Positions 12,101 through 20,520 of a stretch of 64,000 bases of DNA are shown here, in pieces. This stretch comes from Protonemura montana (lineage: Eukaryota; Arthropoda; Insecta; Plecoptera; Nemouridae). The stretch covers positions 333,070 through 397,069 of the forward strand of contig OX387602.1 in the NCBI GenBank assembly GCA_947568835.1, given 5' to 3'. The notes under the pieces are model-generated. The model saw only the letters and a program-made list of their open reading frames with translations. It searched no databases and was not told the origin of the DNA. The translations under genes and the position numbers were made by a program. Each line of letters starts with the position of its first letter. Within the stretch, counting starts at the first letter, position 1.

Positions 12101-14045
12101 CGCAGGAGTCGGGCGACCTGGATCCTTCGGGCGCGTCGCCCAAACACGGGTACGCGCCACCCCCGCAACTCCCGCCAAGGAACCACCACCCCGTGCGTGG
12201 AGTGCCACCCCACTCTCTCAGCAAGCCATTCGGCGGACCCCAGCATGGCAAGCAGCCCTCGTTCGATCACAACCAGAACCAGGTGTACAGCGGACCGCCG
12301 CCACCACCGCCGTCCTCTCCTAAAAAGGAGGCTATGGACAAGCTGTATAGCCCCGCCGGCGTCGGCGTTGGCGTCGGCGTCGGCGGAGACGCGTGGCCGG
12401 CGCCCATGCCGGACATGCCGAAGATAGTGTCGCTGGACGTCAAGTGCGAGAAGAACTCGATGAAGGTGTTCCTCGGCTTCGACAAGCCTTTCTACGGGAT
12501 CGTCTTCAGTAAGGGCCACTACAGTAACATCAACTGCGTGCATTTGCCAGCCGGGCTCGGCAGGACTTCGGCCACCTTCGACATCAGCATCCACGCGTGC
12601 GGCACGGCGGGAAACACCGAGAATGGACTCTACGGGTACGGCGCCGACTCCGGCTCGGGCACCTACTTCGAGAACATCATCGTAGTGCAGTATGACCCAC
12701 AGGTACGTTATGACGACATCGTCTCGAAGTGACGTGCACACCTGTTGCTTTTCTGGTGTTGATGATGCAACGGCTTCCAGTGCTAAGTCGGACGCCAAGA
12801 GACGTCATGTCTGCACGGTCGCAACCAGATGGCCGGTGTTTCCGATGCTTGTCTGGCTTCATTTCAAGGGACAAACGCTGAGCTGAATTACATTTCACTG
12901 TCAATCTCAGAGCGTGGTCGTTGATTCTCAAGTCGACAAAGTGTGGTTGTTGATCACACGGGGGTAGTCACGTGTGATGGCGCACCGAGTTGACCGTTGT
13001 GTGTTGCTGATTGCAGGTTCAGGAGGTCTGGGATCAGGCGCGCAAACTGCGCTGCACATGGCACGACCAGTACGAGAAGTCCGTCACCTTCCGACCCTTC
13101 CCCGTCGACATGCTCGACGTGGTCCGCGCAGACTTCGCCGGCGACAACGTCGGCTGCTGGATGCAGATCCAGGTCGGCAAGGGTCCGTGGGCTTCCGAAG
13201 TGTCTGGCCTCGTCAAGATCGGCCAGACCATGACCATGGTGCTCGCCATCAAAGACGACGACTCCAAATTCGACATGCTCGTGCGCAACTGCATGGCGCA
13301 CGACGGCAAGCGCGCGCCCATCCAGCTGGTTGACCAGACAGGCTGCGTGACGCGTCCCAAACTCATGTCGCGCTTCACGAAGATCAAGAACTTCGGCGCA
13401 AGCGCATCTGTTCTCTCATATGCACACTTCCAGGCCTTCAAGTTCCCTGACTCAATGGAGGTGCACTTCCAATGCACGATCCAGATCTGCCGCTACCAGT
13501 GCCCCGACCAGTGCTCGGACCAAACAGCACAGATCCACGGCGGCGGCGGACATCAGCTGCTGGAGGCGCATCACCCCGGCGCGGGCCCCGATGCCGGATA
13601 CGGCCCTCCGCCTCTTCCTCTGGAGGCCTACCTGCACGCCGGGTTGCCGCGAGACGAGCGACGCGCGCGGCGACAACGGCGAGACACCGGCGACCGTGAA
13701 GATGTCGGCGTCAACCGCGTGATCCGCGTCGTCTCGACCGGCGACCTCACGTTCTCCCTGGACGACAACGGCAACTCTTCGGCGCCCACCATGGTGTTCC
13801 CGGCGCGCGAGGAAGGCGGCAACGGACTTATCTGCATGACGACGCCCGGGTTTGCGGCGACTCTGATCGTGCTGCTAGGCATCCTCGTCACCTCGTGCCT
13901 CATGTCGGCGTTCCTGTGCGTGCGGCTGCGGCCGTTTGCCAAGAGCAGCAAGGCGTCGGGTCTGGCCGTCGGCGTCGTGACCGCCCCAGCTTACGCAGCG
14001 CACCCCGGAAAGAAGCAGCCCAGTAAGAGCTGCTTCTACTCGTAG
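6067..14045 (+). CDS. dyl: ZP-domain apical-matrix protein, dusky-like type (gene model, 3 exons)
   Basis: Joined coding exons 6067-6111, 11968-12702 and 13017-14045 give a 602-residue type I membrane protein; all junctions are phase 0 with GT-AG introns. Domains in order: signal peptide (about 1-17), acidic then proline-rich low-complexity region (18-160), ZP domain (about 168-426), basic furin-type site RRARRQRR (475-482), membrane segment (about 538-562), 40-residue tail. The ZP part contains VQEVWDQARKLRCTW and GCWMQIQVGKGPWAS, which I recognise from the arthropod dusky/miniature/dusky-like group; dusky-like is my best guess from memory, the group assignment is firmer. Drosophila members organise the apical extracellular matrix between epidermis and cuticle. 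The precursor is expected to be cut at the basic site and to polymerise outside the cell. A second ZP gene lies about 12 kb downstream on the other strand. Confidence 0.88.
7581..7936. repeat. Two identical GC-rich 16-mers 340 bp apart
   Basis: CGCGCAGGCGCGTGCA occurs exactly at 7581-7596 and again at 7921-7936, in intron 1. Its GCGCAGGCGC core resembles the binding site of the NRF-1/erect-wing family. The flanks share only a few bases, so this is not a simple duplication of a longer block. A regulatory role is inference only. Confidence 0.35.
8321..8365. repeat. 10-bp tandem repeat
   Basis: GGTTCAATTC is repeated three times in a row from 8331, with degenerate half units on both sides. It is a short intronic minisatellite with no sign of function. 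Confidence 0.8.
8707..8825. repeat. 30-bp GC-rich tandem repeat
   Basis: About four units of 30 bp built from GACGGC and GTCGAC steps. Because 30 is a multiple of three, one plus-strand frame reads as a repeating Gly-Asp peptide (GGVDDSDGDG), but there is no gene context and the stretch lies in the intron. The same GCGTCG/GACGGC hexamers recur elsewhere in the window. Confidence 0.8.
9676..9746. repeat. GGGCC/GAGCC low-complexity tract
   Basis: A run of GGGCC, GAGCC and CGGGC words with very high GC. It lies 75 bp before a GTCG tetranucleotide run and makes open frames on both strands that are not genes. Confidence 0.8.
9822..9895. repeat. (GTCG)n microsatellite
   Basis: About 18 copies of the tetranucleotide GTCG with one substitution (GATC instead of GGTC) near the right end. 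On the minus strand it reads as Pro-Thr-Asp-Arg repeats, a repeat artefact. Confidence 0.95.
11692..11764 (-). pseudogene. tRNA-like pseudogene or tRNA-derived SINE head
   Basis: On the minus strand this is exactly 73 nt with tRNA geometry. The 7-bp acceptor stem pairs completely (GTCCAAT with ATTGGGC, one G-T pair), the T arm is perfect (CGGGG/CCCCG around TTCGAGT), the B box GGTTCGAGTCC is exact, and the A-box region TAGGTCAATTGG has one mismatch to consensus. A T5 run follows within a few bases, as for a pol III terminator. However, the D stem and the anticodon stem each have two mismatches, and position 33 is G instead of U, so a working anticodon cannot be assigned. I call it a tRNA pseudogene or SINE head rather than a tRNA gene. 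It lies antisense in intron 1 of ZP gene 1. Confidence 0.65.
11968..12702 (+). CDS. dyl: ZP gene 1, coding exon 2 (proline-rich region and N-terminal ZP)
   Basis: The exon runs from acceptor TTCCAG|CTG to donor CACAG|GTACGT and encodes residues 16-260. First comes an acidic stretch (EEVEVVES), then a Pro/His-rich region with PPPPPP, then a glycine-valine run made by GTCGGC repeats (AGVGVGVGVGG, residues 145-155), then the start of the ZP domain. Cysteines typical of the ZP-N half are present (DVKCEK, INCVHL, HACGTAG). The sequence GTYFENIIVVQYDPQ closes the exon and continues directly into VQEVWDQ of exon 3. The long minus-strand open frame over this exon is a shadow. Confidence 0.92.
12703..13016 (+). 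other. ZP gene 1, intron 2 (314 bp)
   Basis: It begins GTACGT and ends GATTGCAG, phase 0, splitting ...QYDPQ from VQEVWDQ.... Reading through would meet a stop within ten codons, which supports splicing. No other feature was seen. Confidence 0.9.
13017..14045 (+). CDS. dyl: ZP gene 1, coding exon 3 (C-terminal ZP, furin site, TM, tail)
   Basis: The exon encodes residues 261-602 and ends in TAG. It carries the rest of the ZP domain, including the GCWMQIQVGKGPW block, KFDMLVRNCMAHDGKRAPI and the closing cysteine cluster CTIQICRYQCPDQC. A glycine/proline linker leads to the basic site RRARRQRR (475-482). After it come 55 residues with VIRVVSTGDLTFSL, a hydrophobic membrane segment (TLIVLLGILVTSCLMSAFL) and a short tail ending CFYS. 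Third codon positions are strongly G/C, unlike the flanks. Family members have the same order: ZP domain, convertase site, one membrane segment, short tail. Confidence 0.95.
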   Translation, partial: VQEVWDQARKLRCTWHDQYEKSVTFRPFPVDMLDVVRADFAGDNVGCWMQIQVGKGPWASEVSGLVKIGQTMTMVLAIKDDDSKFDMLVRNCMAHDGKRAPIQLVDQTGCVTRPKLMSRFTKIKNFGASASVLSYAHFQAFKFPDSMEVHFQCTIQICRYQCPDQCSDQTAQIHGGGGHQLLEAHHPGAGPDAGYGPPPLPLEAYLHAGLPRDERRARRQRRDTGDREDVGVNRVIRVVSTGDLTFSLDDNGNSSAPTMVFPAREEGGNGLICMTTPGFAATLIVLLGILVTSCLMSAFLCVRLRPFAKSSKASGLAVGVVTAPAYAAHPGKKQPSKSCFYS

Positions 14046-15120
14046 GGAGCGACGTAGCCCTGGCGTCGGGGTCCAGCCGACGCTGGCAGGGACCCTGGAG
14101 CCCTGGGCCGACGCCTCCGCCCGGCCTTCTCGTCAATGCAAGCTACATTTCTGGTCACAGAGCAGATGGCTCAACGATCCATCCTGCAGGACGCCCTCCC
14201 TATTCGGTAGCTGTTGGTAACAGACCGACCGACCGCCGACCGGCAATCGTATCTTTGCATTGCCCTCTCAACTCGTTGCCAGAATGGATTATTTATTAAA
14301 GATTTTACTCGAGATCACACATTTTAGGATTATCCCGATGCAAGAATAGTTTGCAGCTTAATGCGCCGACAGCGACTACAGTCTTCGATTTACTTGATGG
14401 CCAAATATTTGTTATTTGTCGACGACACGACCTCGACAATACGAGCCTTCTTAACGTAGAATATTATTCATCAATGGGTATTTATTGATCATCTCTTACC
14501 TCATCTTCTCATAGAATTATTTATTATTATCATCATCATGCGACGCCATTACTATGCCCTTTGAAAAACCAGCTCAACATTATAATATTATTATTTTCTT
14601 CAGGGAATTTGTACTTTTTTTTTTGGGAGAGCTAACGTCGAGCCACGATTTGGCTTGTGGCTCTGATATTTTATCCTACGACTTGTAAGTGCGTATCCTA
14701 CGTAAGTTACCTATAATCGTAACGCATCTGTTCAGCGTTGTTTCTCAAAATCATCCGCAGTGCCCGGGCTACTACAATATGAGAAGCAATCGAATGAGAG
14801 CGTCAGTCAGGCATAGCTTTGCCTTAGCGGGCCGCTACCCCGAGGTGTCGCCTGTCCTACACAGGACGGCGTCCTGAGTGCAGGAACTACCTGCTCGGGC
14901 AAAGCTATTCATCATGTTCACTTTATCTTATTTATGTGTGAGTGTGAATTGTTGTTACTGATCGGAACATGTCCGCTTTAAAGGGGCGGTACATTAGTTC
15001 CGTTTCGTCAACACGTGTTGTCAGTGCGGTGTAATCATCAGATATTATCACAGATGAAACTGACGAAATATTAACACCTTATAAATTTGAATATTTCAAA
15101 TAAAGTAAACTACTATTATT
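14046..15120 (+). other. Probable 3' UTR of ZP gene 1
   Basis: About 1.05 kb of AT-rich sequence without coding potential follows the stop codon. An AATAAA at 15099-15104 is followed by a GT-rich stretch (GGTGTGTTTCTTTG), a good polyadenylation arrangement. An earlier ATTAAA near 14293 could give a shorter transcript. Confidence 0.55.
15099..15104 (+). terminator. Candidate polyadenylation signal, ZP gene 1
   Basis: AATAAA, 1.05 kb after the stop codon, with a GT/T-rich downstream element about 25 bp later. Confidence 0.5.
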
Positions 15121-15578
15121 ACACTAGGTGTGTTTCTTTGTACACTTTATGTTCTTTTTTTCAGTAAAGGTAAGTTCCATGATCGCACATGAAATCCCGA
15201 TTATTCCTTCCTCTCAAGATGCGTTCGCTTCTCTTCAAGTAAAACAAAGCTAGTGTTCGCTCAAATTCTGCCTTGGCTTGTCAATGGCATGGGCATCAGC
15301 TGAATCGTATAGTTTTACCATTTCTTAGCATCCTTGCCCAAAATTGCACCTCAAGATAGAAAAGGAATGATCACAAATATGTTATAGAAATGTTATCAGT
15401 ATTTGCACTGTCGGTACTCTAAGCTGTCATCGGTCCATGTCCTAGCTGCACAATGGCACGGATAAGCCAAGCAGTGTCCGTGCATTGTGGAACAAATAGC
15501 AGTCCATCAGGGCTAGGCAGGGTGACCTCAAGACTATCCTGTGATTGATTGTTTGTTGTTGCTTTGTGAATGCGATGC
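15121..15578. other. Intergenic spacer before the 31-bp array
   Basis: AT-rich sequence in which I see no gene, RNA or mobile-element motif. Confidence 0.6.
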
Positions 15579-18500
15579 CAGGTCACTGCACGGTCCTATG
15601 ACTGGCTGGCAGGTCGCTGCACGGTCCTATGACTGGCTGGTAGGTCACTGCACGGTCCTATGACTGGCTGGTAGGTCGCTTCACGGTCCTATGACCAGCT
15701 GGTAGGTCGCTGCACGGTCCTATGACTGGCTGGTAGGTCACTGCACGGTCCTATGACCAGCTGGTAGGTCACTGCACGGTCCTATGACTGGCTGGTAGGT
15801 CACTGCACGGTCCTATGACCGGCTGGTAGGTCGCTGCACGGTCCTATGACTGGCTGGTAGGTCACTGCACGGTCCTATGACTGGCTGGTAGGTCGCTGCA
15901 CGGTCCTATGACTGGCTGGTAGGTCGCTGCACGGTCCTATGACTGGCTGGTAGGTCGCTGCACGGTCCTATGACTGGCTGGTAGGTCGCTGCACGGTCCT
16001 ATGACTGGCTGGTAGGTCGCTGCACGGTCCTATGACTGGCTGGTAGGTCACTGCACGGTCCTATGACTGGCTGGTAGGTCACTGCACGGTCCTATGACTG
16101 GCTGGTAGGTCACTGCACGGTCCTATGACCGGCTGGTAGGTCGCTGCACGGTCCTATGACCAGCTGGTAGGTCGCTGCACGGTCCTATGACTGGCTGGTA
16201 GGTCACTGCACGGTCCTATGCCCGGCTGGTAGGTCACTGCACGGTCCTATGCCTGGCTGGTAGGTCGCTGCACGGTCCTATGACTGGCTGGTAGGTCACT
16301 GCACGGTCCTATGACTGGCTGGTAGGTCACTGCACGGTCCTATGCCTGGCTGGTAGGTCGCTGCACGGTCCTATGACTGGCTGGTAGGTCACTGCACGGT
16401 CCTATGACAGGCTGGTAGGTCACTGCACGGTCCTATGCCCGGCTGGTAGGTCACTGCACGGTCCTATGACTGGCTGGTAGGTCACTGCACGGTCCTATGA
16501 CTGGCTGGTAGGTCACTGCACGGTCCTATGACCAGCTGGTAGGTCACTGCACGGTCCTATGACCGGCTGGTAGGTCACTGCACAGTCCTATGACTGGCTG
16601 GTAGGTCACTGCACGGTCCTATGACTGGCTGGTAGGTCGCTGCACGGTCCTATGACTGGCTGGTAGGTCACTGCACGGTCCTATGACTGGCTGGTAGGTC
16701 ACTGCACGGTCCTATGACTGGCTGGTAGGTCGCTGCACGGTCCTATGACTGGCTGGTAGGTCACTGCACGGTCCTATGACTGGCTGGTAGGTCGCTGCAC
16801 GGTCCTATGACTGGCTGGTAGGTCGCTGCACGGTCCTATGACTGGCTGGTAGGTCGCTGCACGGTCCTATGACTGGCTGGCAGGTCACTGCACGGTCCTA
16901 TGACTGGCTGGCAGGTCACTGCACGGTCCTATGACCAGCTGGTAGGTCACTGCACGGTCCTATGACCGGCTGGTAGGTCGCTGCACGGTCCTATGCCCGG
17001 CTGGTAGGTCACTGCACGGTCCTATGACCGGCTGGTAGGTCACTGCACGGTCCTATGCCCGGCTGGTAGGTCGCTGCACGGTCCTATGACTGGCTGGTAG
17101 GTCACTGCACGGTCCTATGACTGGCTGGTAGGTCACTGCACGGTCCTATGACTGGCTGGTAGGTCGCTGCACGGTCCTATGACTGGCTGGTAGGTCACTG
17201 CACGGTCCTATGACCGGCTGGTAGGTCGCTGCACGGTCCTATGACCGACTGGTAGGTCACTGCACGGTCCTATGACTGGCTGGTAGGTCACTGCACGGTC
17301 CTATGACCAGCTGGTAGGTCGCTGCACGGTCCTATGACTGGCTGGTAGGTCACTGCACGGTCCTATGACTGGCTGGTAGGTCACTGCACGGTCCTATGAC
17401 CAGCTGGTAGGTCACTGCACGGTCCTATGACTGGCTGGTAGGTCACTGCACGGTCCTATGACTGGCTGGTAGGTCGCTGCACGGTCCTATGCCCGGCTGG
17501 TAGGTCACTGCACGGTCCTATGACTGGCTAGTAGGTCGCTGCACGGTCCTATGACTGGCTGGTAGGTCACTGCACGGTCCTATGACTGGCTGGTAGGTCG
17601 CTGCACGGTCCTATGCCCGGCTGGTAGGTCACTGCACGGTCCTATGACCAGCTGGTAGGTCACTGCACGGTCCTATGCCCGGCTGGTAGGTCGCTGCACG
17701 GTCCTATGACTGGCTGGTAGGTCACTGCACGGTCCTATGCCCGGCTGGTAGGTCGCTGCACGGTCCTATGACTGGCTGGTAGGTCGCTGCACGGTCCTAT
17801 GACTGGCTGGTAGGTCACTGCACGGTCCTATGACCGGCTGGTAGGTCACTGCACGGTCCTATGACTGGCTGGCAGGTCACTGCACGGTCCTATGACCAGC
17901 TGGTAGGTCGCTGCACGGTCCTATGACCGGCTGGTAGGTCACTGCACGGTCCTATGACTGGCTGGTAGGTCACTGCACGGTCCTATGACTGGCTGGTAGG
18001 TCACTGCACGGTCCTATGACTGGCTGGTAGGTCGCTGCACGGTCCTATGACTGGCTGGCAGGTCACTGCACGGTCCTATGACCAGCTGGTAGGTCGCTGC
18101 ACGGTCCTATGACCGGCTGGTAGGTCACTGCACGGTCCTATGACTGGCTGGTAGGTCACTGCACGGTCCTATGACTGGCTGGTAGGTCACTGCACGGTCC
18201 TATGACTGGCTGGTAGGTCACTGCACGGTCCTATGCCCGGCTGGTAGGTCACTGCACGGTCCTATGACTGGCTGGTAGGTCACTGCACGGTCCTATGACT
18301 GGCTGGTAGGTCACTGCACGGTCCTATGACAGGCTGGTAGGTCGCTGCACGGTCCTATGCCCAGCTGGTAGGTCGCTGCACGGTCCTATGACTGGCTGGT
18401 AGGTCGCTGCACGGTCCTATAACCGGCTGGTAGGTCGCTGCACGGTCCTATGACTGGCTGGTAGGTCACTGCACGGTCCTATGACTGGCTGGTAGGTCGC

Positions 18501-18913
18501 TGCACGGTTCTATGACTGGCTGGTAGGTCGCTGCACGGTCCTATGACCGGCTGGTAGGTCGCTGCACAGTCCTATGACTGGCTGGTAGGTCACTGCACGG
18601 TCCTATGACTGGCTGGTAGGTCACTGAACGGTCCTATGACTGGCTGGTAGGTCGCTGCACGGTCCTATGACTGGCTGGTAGGTCGCTGCACGGTCCTATG
18701 ACAGGCTGGTAGGTCGCTGCACGGTCCTATGACAGGCTGGTAGGTCGCTGCACGGTCCTATGACTGGCTGGTAGGTCGCTGCACGGTCCTATGACTGGCT
18801 GGTAGGTCACTGCACGGTCCTATGACTGGCTGGTAGGTCGCTGCACGGTCCTATGACTGGCTGGTAGGTCGCTGCACGGTCCTATGACAGGCTGGTAGGT
18901 CGCTGCACGGTCC
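15579..18913. repeat. 31-bp minisatellite, 107 units plus a partial unit
   Basis: The unit is AGGTCACTGCACGGTCCTAT followed by GACTGGCTGGT (phase arbitrary). The first unit starts at 15579 and the partial last one at 18896; the 3,317 bp between are exactly 107 x 31, so no net insertion or deletion has built up. Variation is confined to a few sites: TCACTG/TCGCTG, and the core after CCTATG, which reads ACTGG, ACCAG, ACCGG, CCCGG, ACAGG or CCTGG. Groups of units are copied as blocks, for example a six-unit (186-bp) repeat starting near 17872 and again near 18058. There is no coding potential. The array lies between the convergent ZP genes. Confidence 0.97.
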
Positions 18914-19259
18914 CAAAGATAGTCCCAAGATACCCAAGATACTCGTGAGTCCCAAGATAGATTCTACGACGAACGAAAGAAAAGACCGACGACTGAAGTA
19001 AGTTTTAAGAAGGAATGGGAAAGAACAATAATGCGTGCAGCTCAGGCAATGACAATTTGTTTACCAACTTGTTTAAATAAGTACATAACAATAAATTATT
19101 TGCACATTTCATCCTTTTTAAACCTAGTTTTACAACTTAGCTTCTTCGACATAAAATTAGTGATACACATTTAACTAAAACTGAAAAAGCCGAAAATTAT
19201 ACACATCATTAAAAAGTGTCTACATTTTGTGCAAAAAATATCGACAAATCTCCATCTAC

Positions 19260-19622
19260 CGGCCTTCTCATAAAATCAAAGAGAGACCACAGACTGCAAT
19301 CATGTCAAATGACACTCTCTCGGACTCTCAGCACGGATTTGCAAGAAAAGATTGACTACCTTCGATCTCTTCTTTGACCGCTAATGTGACTTTTTCTATG
19401 ACCTCAGCAAGGCATTTGTCATCCTACCCAACAAACTATTTAAACGGCATTCGTGGAGCGCACATAACCCAATTAAATATTTTCTTACTTCGCGATTCTA
19501 AATTGTGGAAATGAATCTTCGGAGACATTCAATGCAAGTCCCACTCACTCTGAGCTCCTCCCAATACCCAAAAGTAATTAATTTCTTTCTATTCAACATC
19601 TTCCAACATCCCTTAATGAATA
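19260..19622 (+). pseudogene. Non-LTR retrotransposon reverse-transcriptase relic, left part
   Basis: Three plus-strand blocks read like a decayed LINE reverse transcriptase of the Jockey/CR1 type: LSDSQHGFARKD followed by a stop (from 19317), DFFYDLSKAFVI continuing LPNKLFKR (19388-19501, matching the usual DLSKAFD motif with its D lost), and FFLFNIFQHPL (from 19583, like the usual LLFNIF block). They lie in the correct order but in different frames, with stops and deletions. The relic is interrupted at 19622 by the pogo-like element and appears to resume at 23056. It is dead. Confidence 0.65.
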
Positions 19623-19648
19623 GGGGAGACTGGGGCTAGTTGATACAG
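19621..19648 (+). repeat. Left terminal inverted repeat of the pogo-like element
   Basis: It starts with the TA target site and GGGGAGACTGGGGCTAGTTG, matching the reverse complement of 23030-23057 with one mismatch in 28 positions. Beyond it, CAGTACCTAGTTAATAG looks like a second, decayed copy of the 16-bp unit that makes up the array at the other end. Confidence 0.85.
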
Positions 19649-19778
19649 TACCTAGTTAATAGGGGAAAAACAAAAATGAGCTGATTATAAATAATGTTTA
19701 ATAAATAATGCATACGAGGTTTTATTTTTTAAGTGAAATATTATATTTACTGAATCAACATTCAACTGTATTAATCGC

Positions 19779-19988
19779 TTACATGCAATCTACACAAATA
19801 TATTCTGGTGTGAATACAATACACTTCACATGCGCCCAAGTCGAACACTGAATGCACTGAATCCTGTCTAGTTCAGCGGGGCCTGATTTGGAGAAGAGTT
19901 GAGAACAGACAAAACAAACGCAGTCTTCGTCGGCCTCCTCCGGAGGACAGTTCTTGTTGACGTTCGTTGGCGCTTTTCGCTTCTTATC
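19779..19988 (-). pseudogene. Transposase C-terminal fragment with PHD-type zinc finger
   Basis: Read on the minus strand this is a 69-codon open stretch ending in TAA, with an in-frame TGA just upstream and no start codon, so it is a fragment or a terminal exon. It opens with the basic DKKRK and an acidic EEADED stretch. The ligands fit the C4HC3 PHD pattern: CFVC, then CIQC, STWAH, VKC, then CVDC; all eight are kept. Such fingers are found at the end of pogo-like transposases and in some other TE proteins. It lies just inside the left inverted repeat, as expected for the end of a transposase gene read from the right. No upstream transposase was recognised. Confidence 0.65.
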
Positions 19989-20178
19989 TCATATTATGTC
20001 AATATATCAATCTTCCTCCTATAAATTCGCATTTTAATACCTGGAAAATCTAAAGGAAACAATCATATTATATTTTGTACAAACGGAATATGAAACCCAA
20101 AAAATAAATCCAGCGTAAAATAGAAAAGGTAGTGTCCCATAATCTCACATCATGTCCAGACCCACACAAGAAATGAAC

Positions 20179-20197
20179 AGTAACAACTAGCCCCAGT
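20179..20197. repeat. Isolated internal copy of the element end motif
   Basis: AGTAACAACTAGCCCCAGT matches the junction between the array and the right end of the element (TAACAACTAGCCCCAGT before CTCCCC), yet it lies 320 bp left of the array. It could be an older right end or a seed from which the array was copied. Confidence 0.6.
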
Positions 20198-20520
20198 AGC
20201 ACTTTAATTACATTAGTGCTATTATTTCACGACCTATTTGAATATCAGCCCGGAAATAACTATTAGCATTACGAGAAAATGTGGGGCTAACAGGTAACAC
20301 AACTCATTTGGGGATTGCATTAAAATAAAACAGCTGGGAAGGAAAAAAGAAAAAAAATATATCTAACCTCGTGGTGTACAAATCGTTTTATCTCCAATTA
20401 TTTCCGTACTTCGGCGCTTCGGACTTGTTCTGAAGTTTCAGACTGACGAGCGACCAAATAGCAAGCTCTGATATTAATGACACCGCGATATTTCAAATCC
20501 CCTATTTTTAAAGTCGGTTG

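Noticed and set aside
11959-12798. 279-codon minus-strand frame
   Set aside because: Antisense shadow of ZP gene 1 exon 2 caused by its GC-rich codons.
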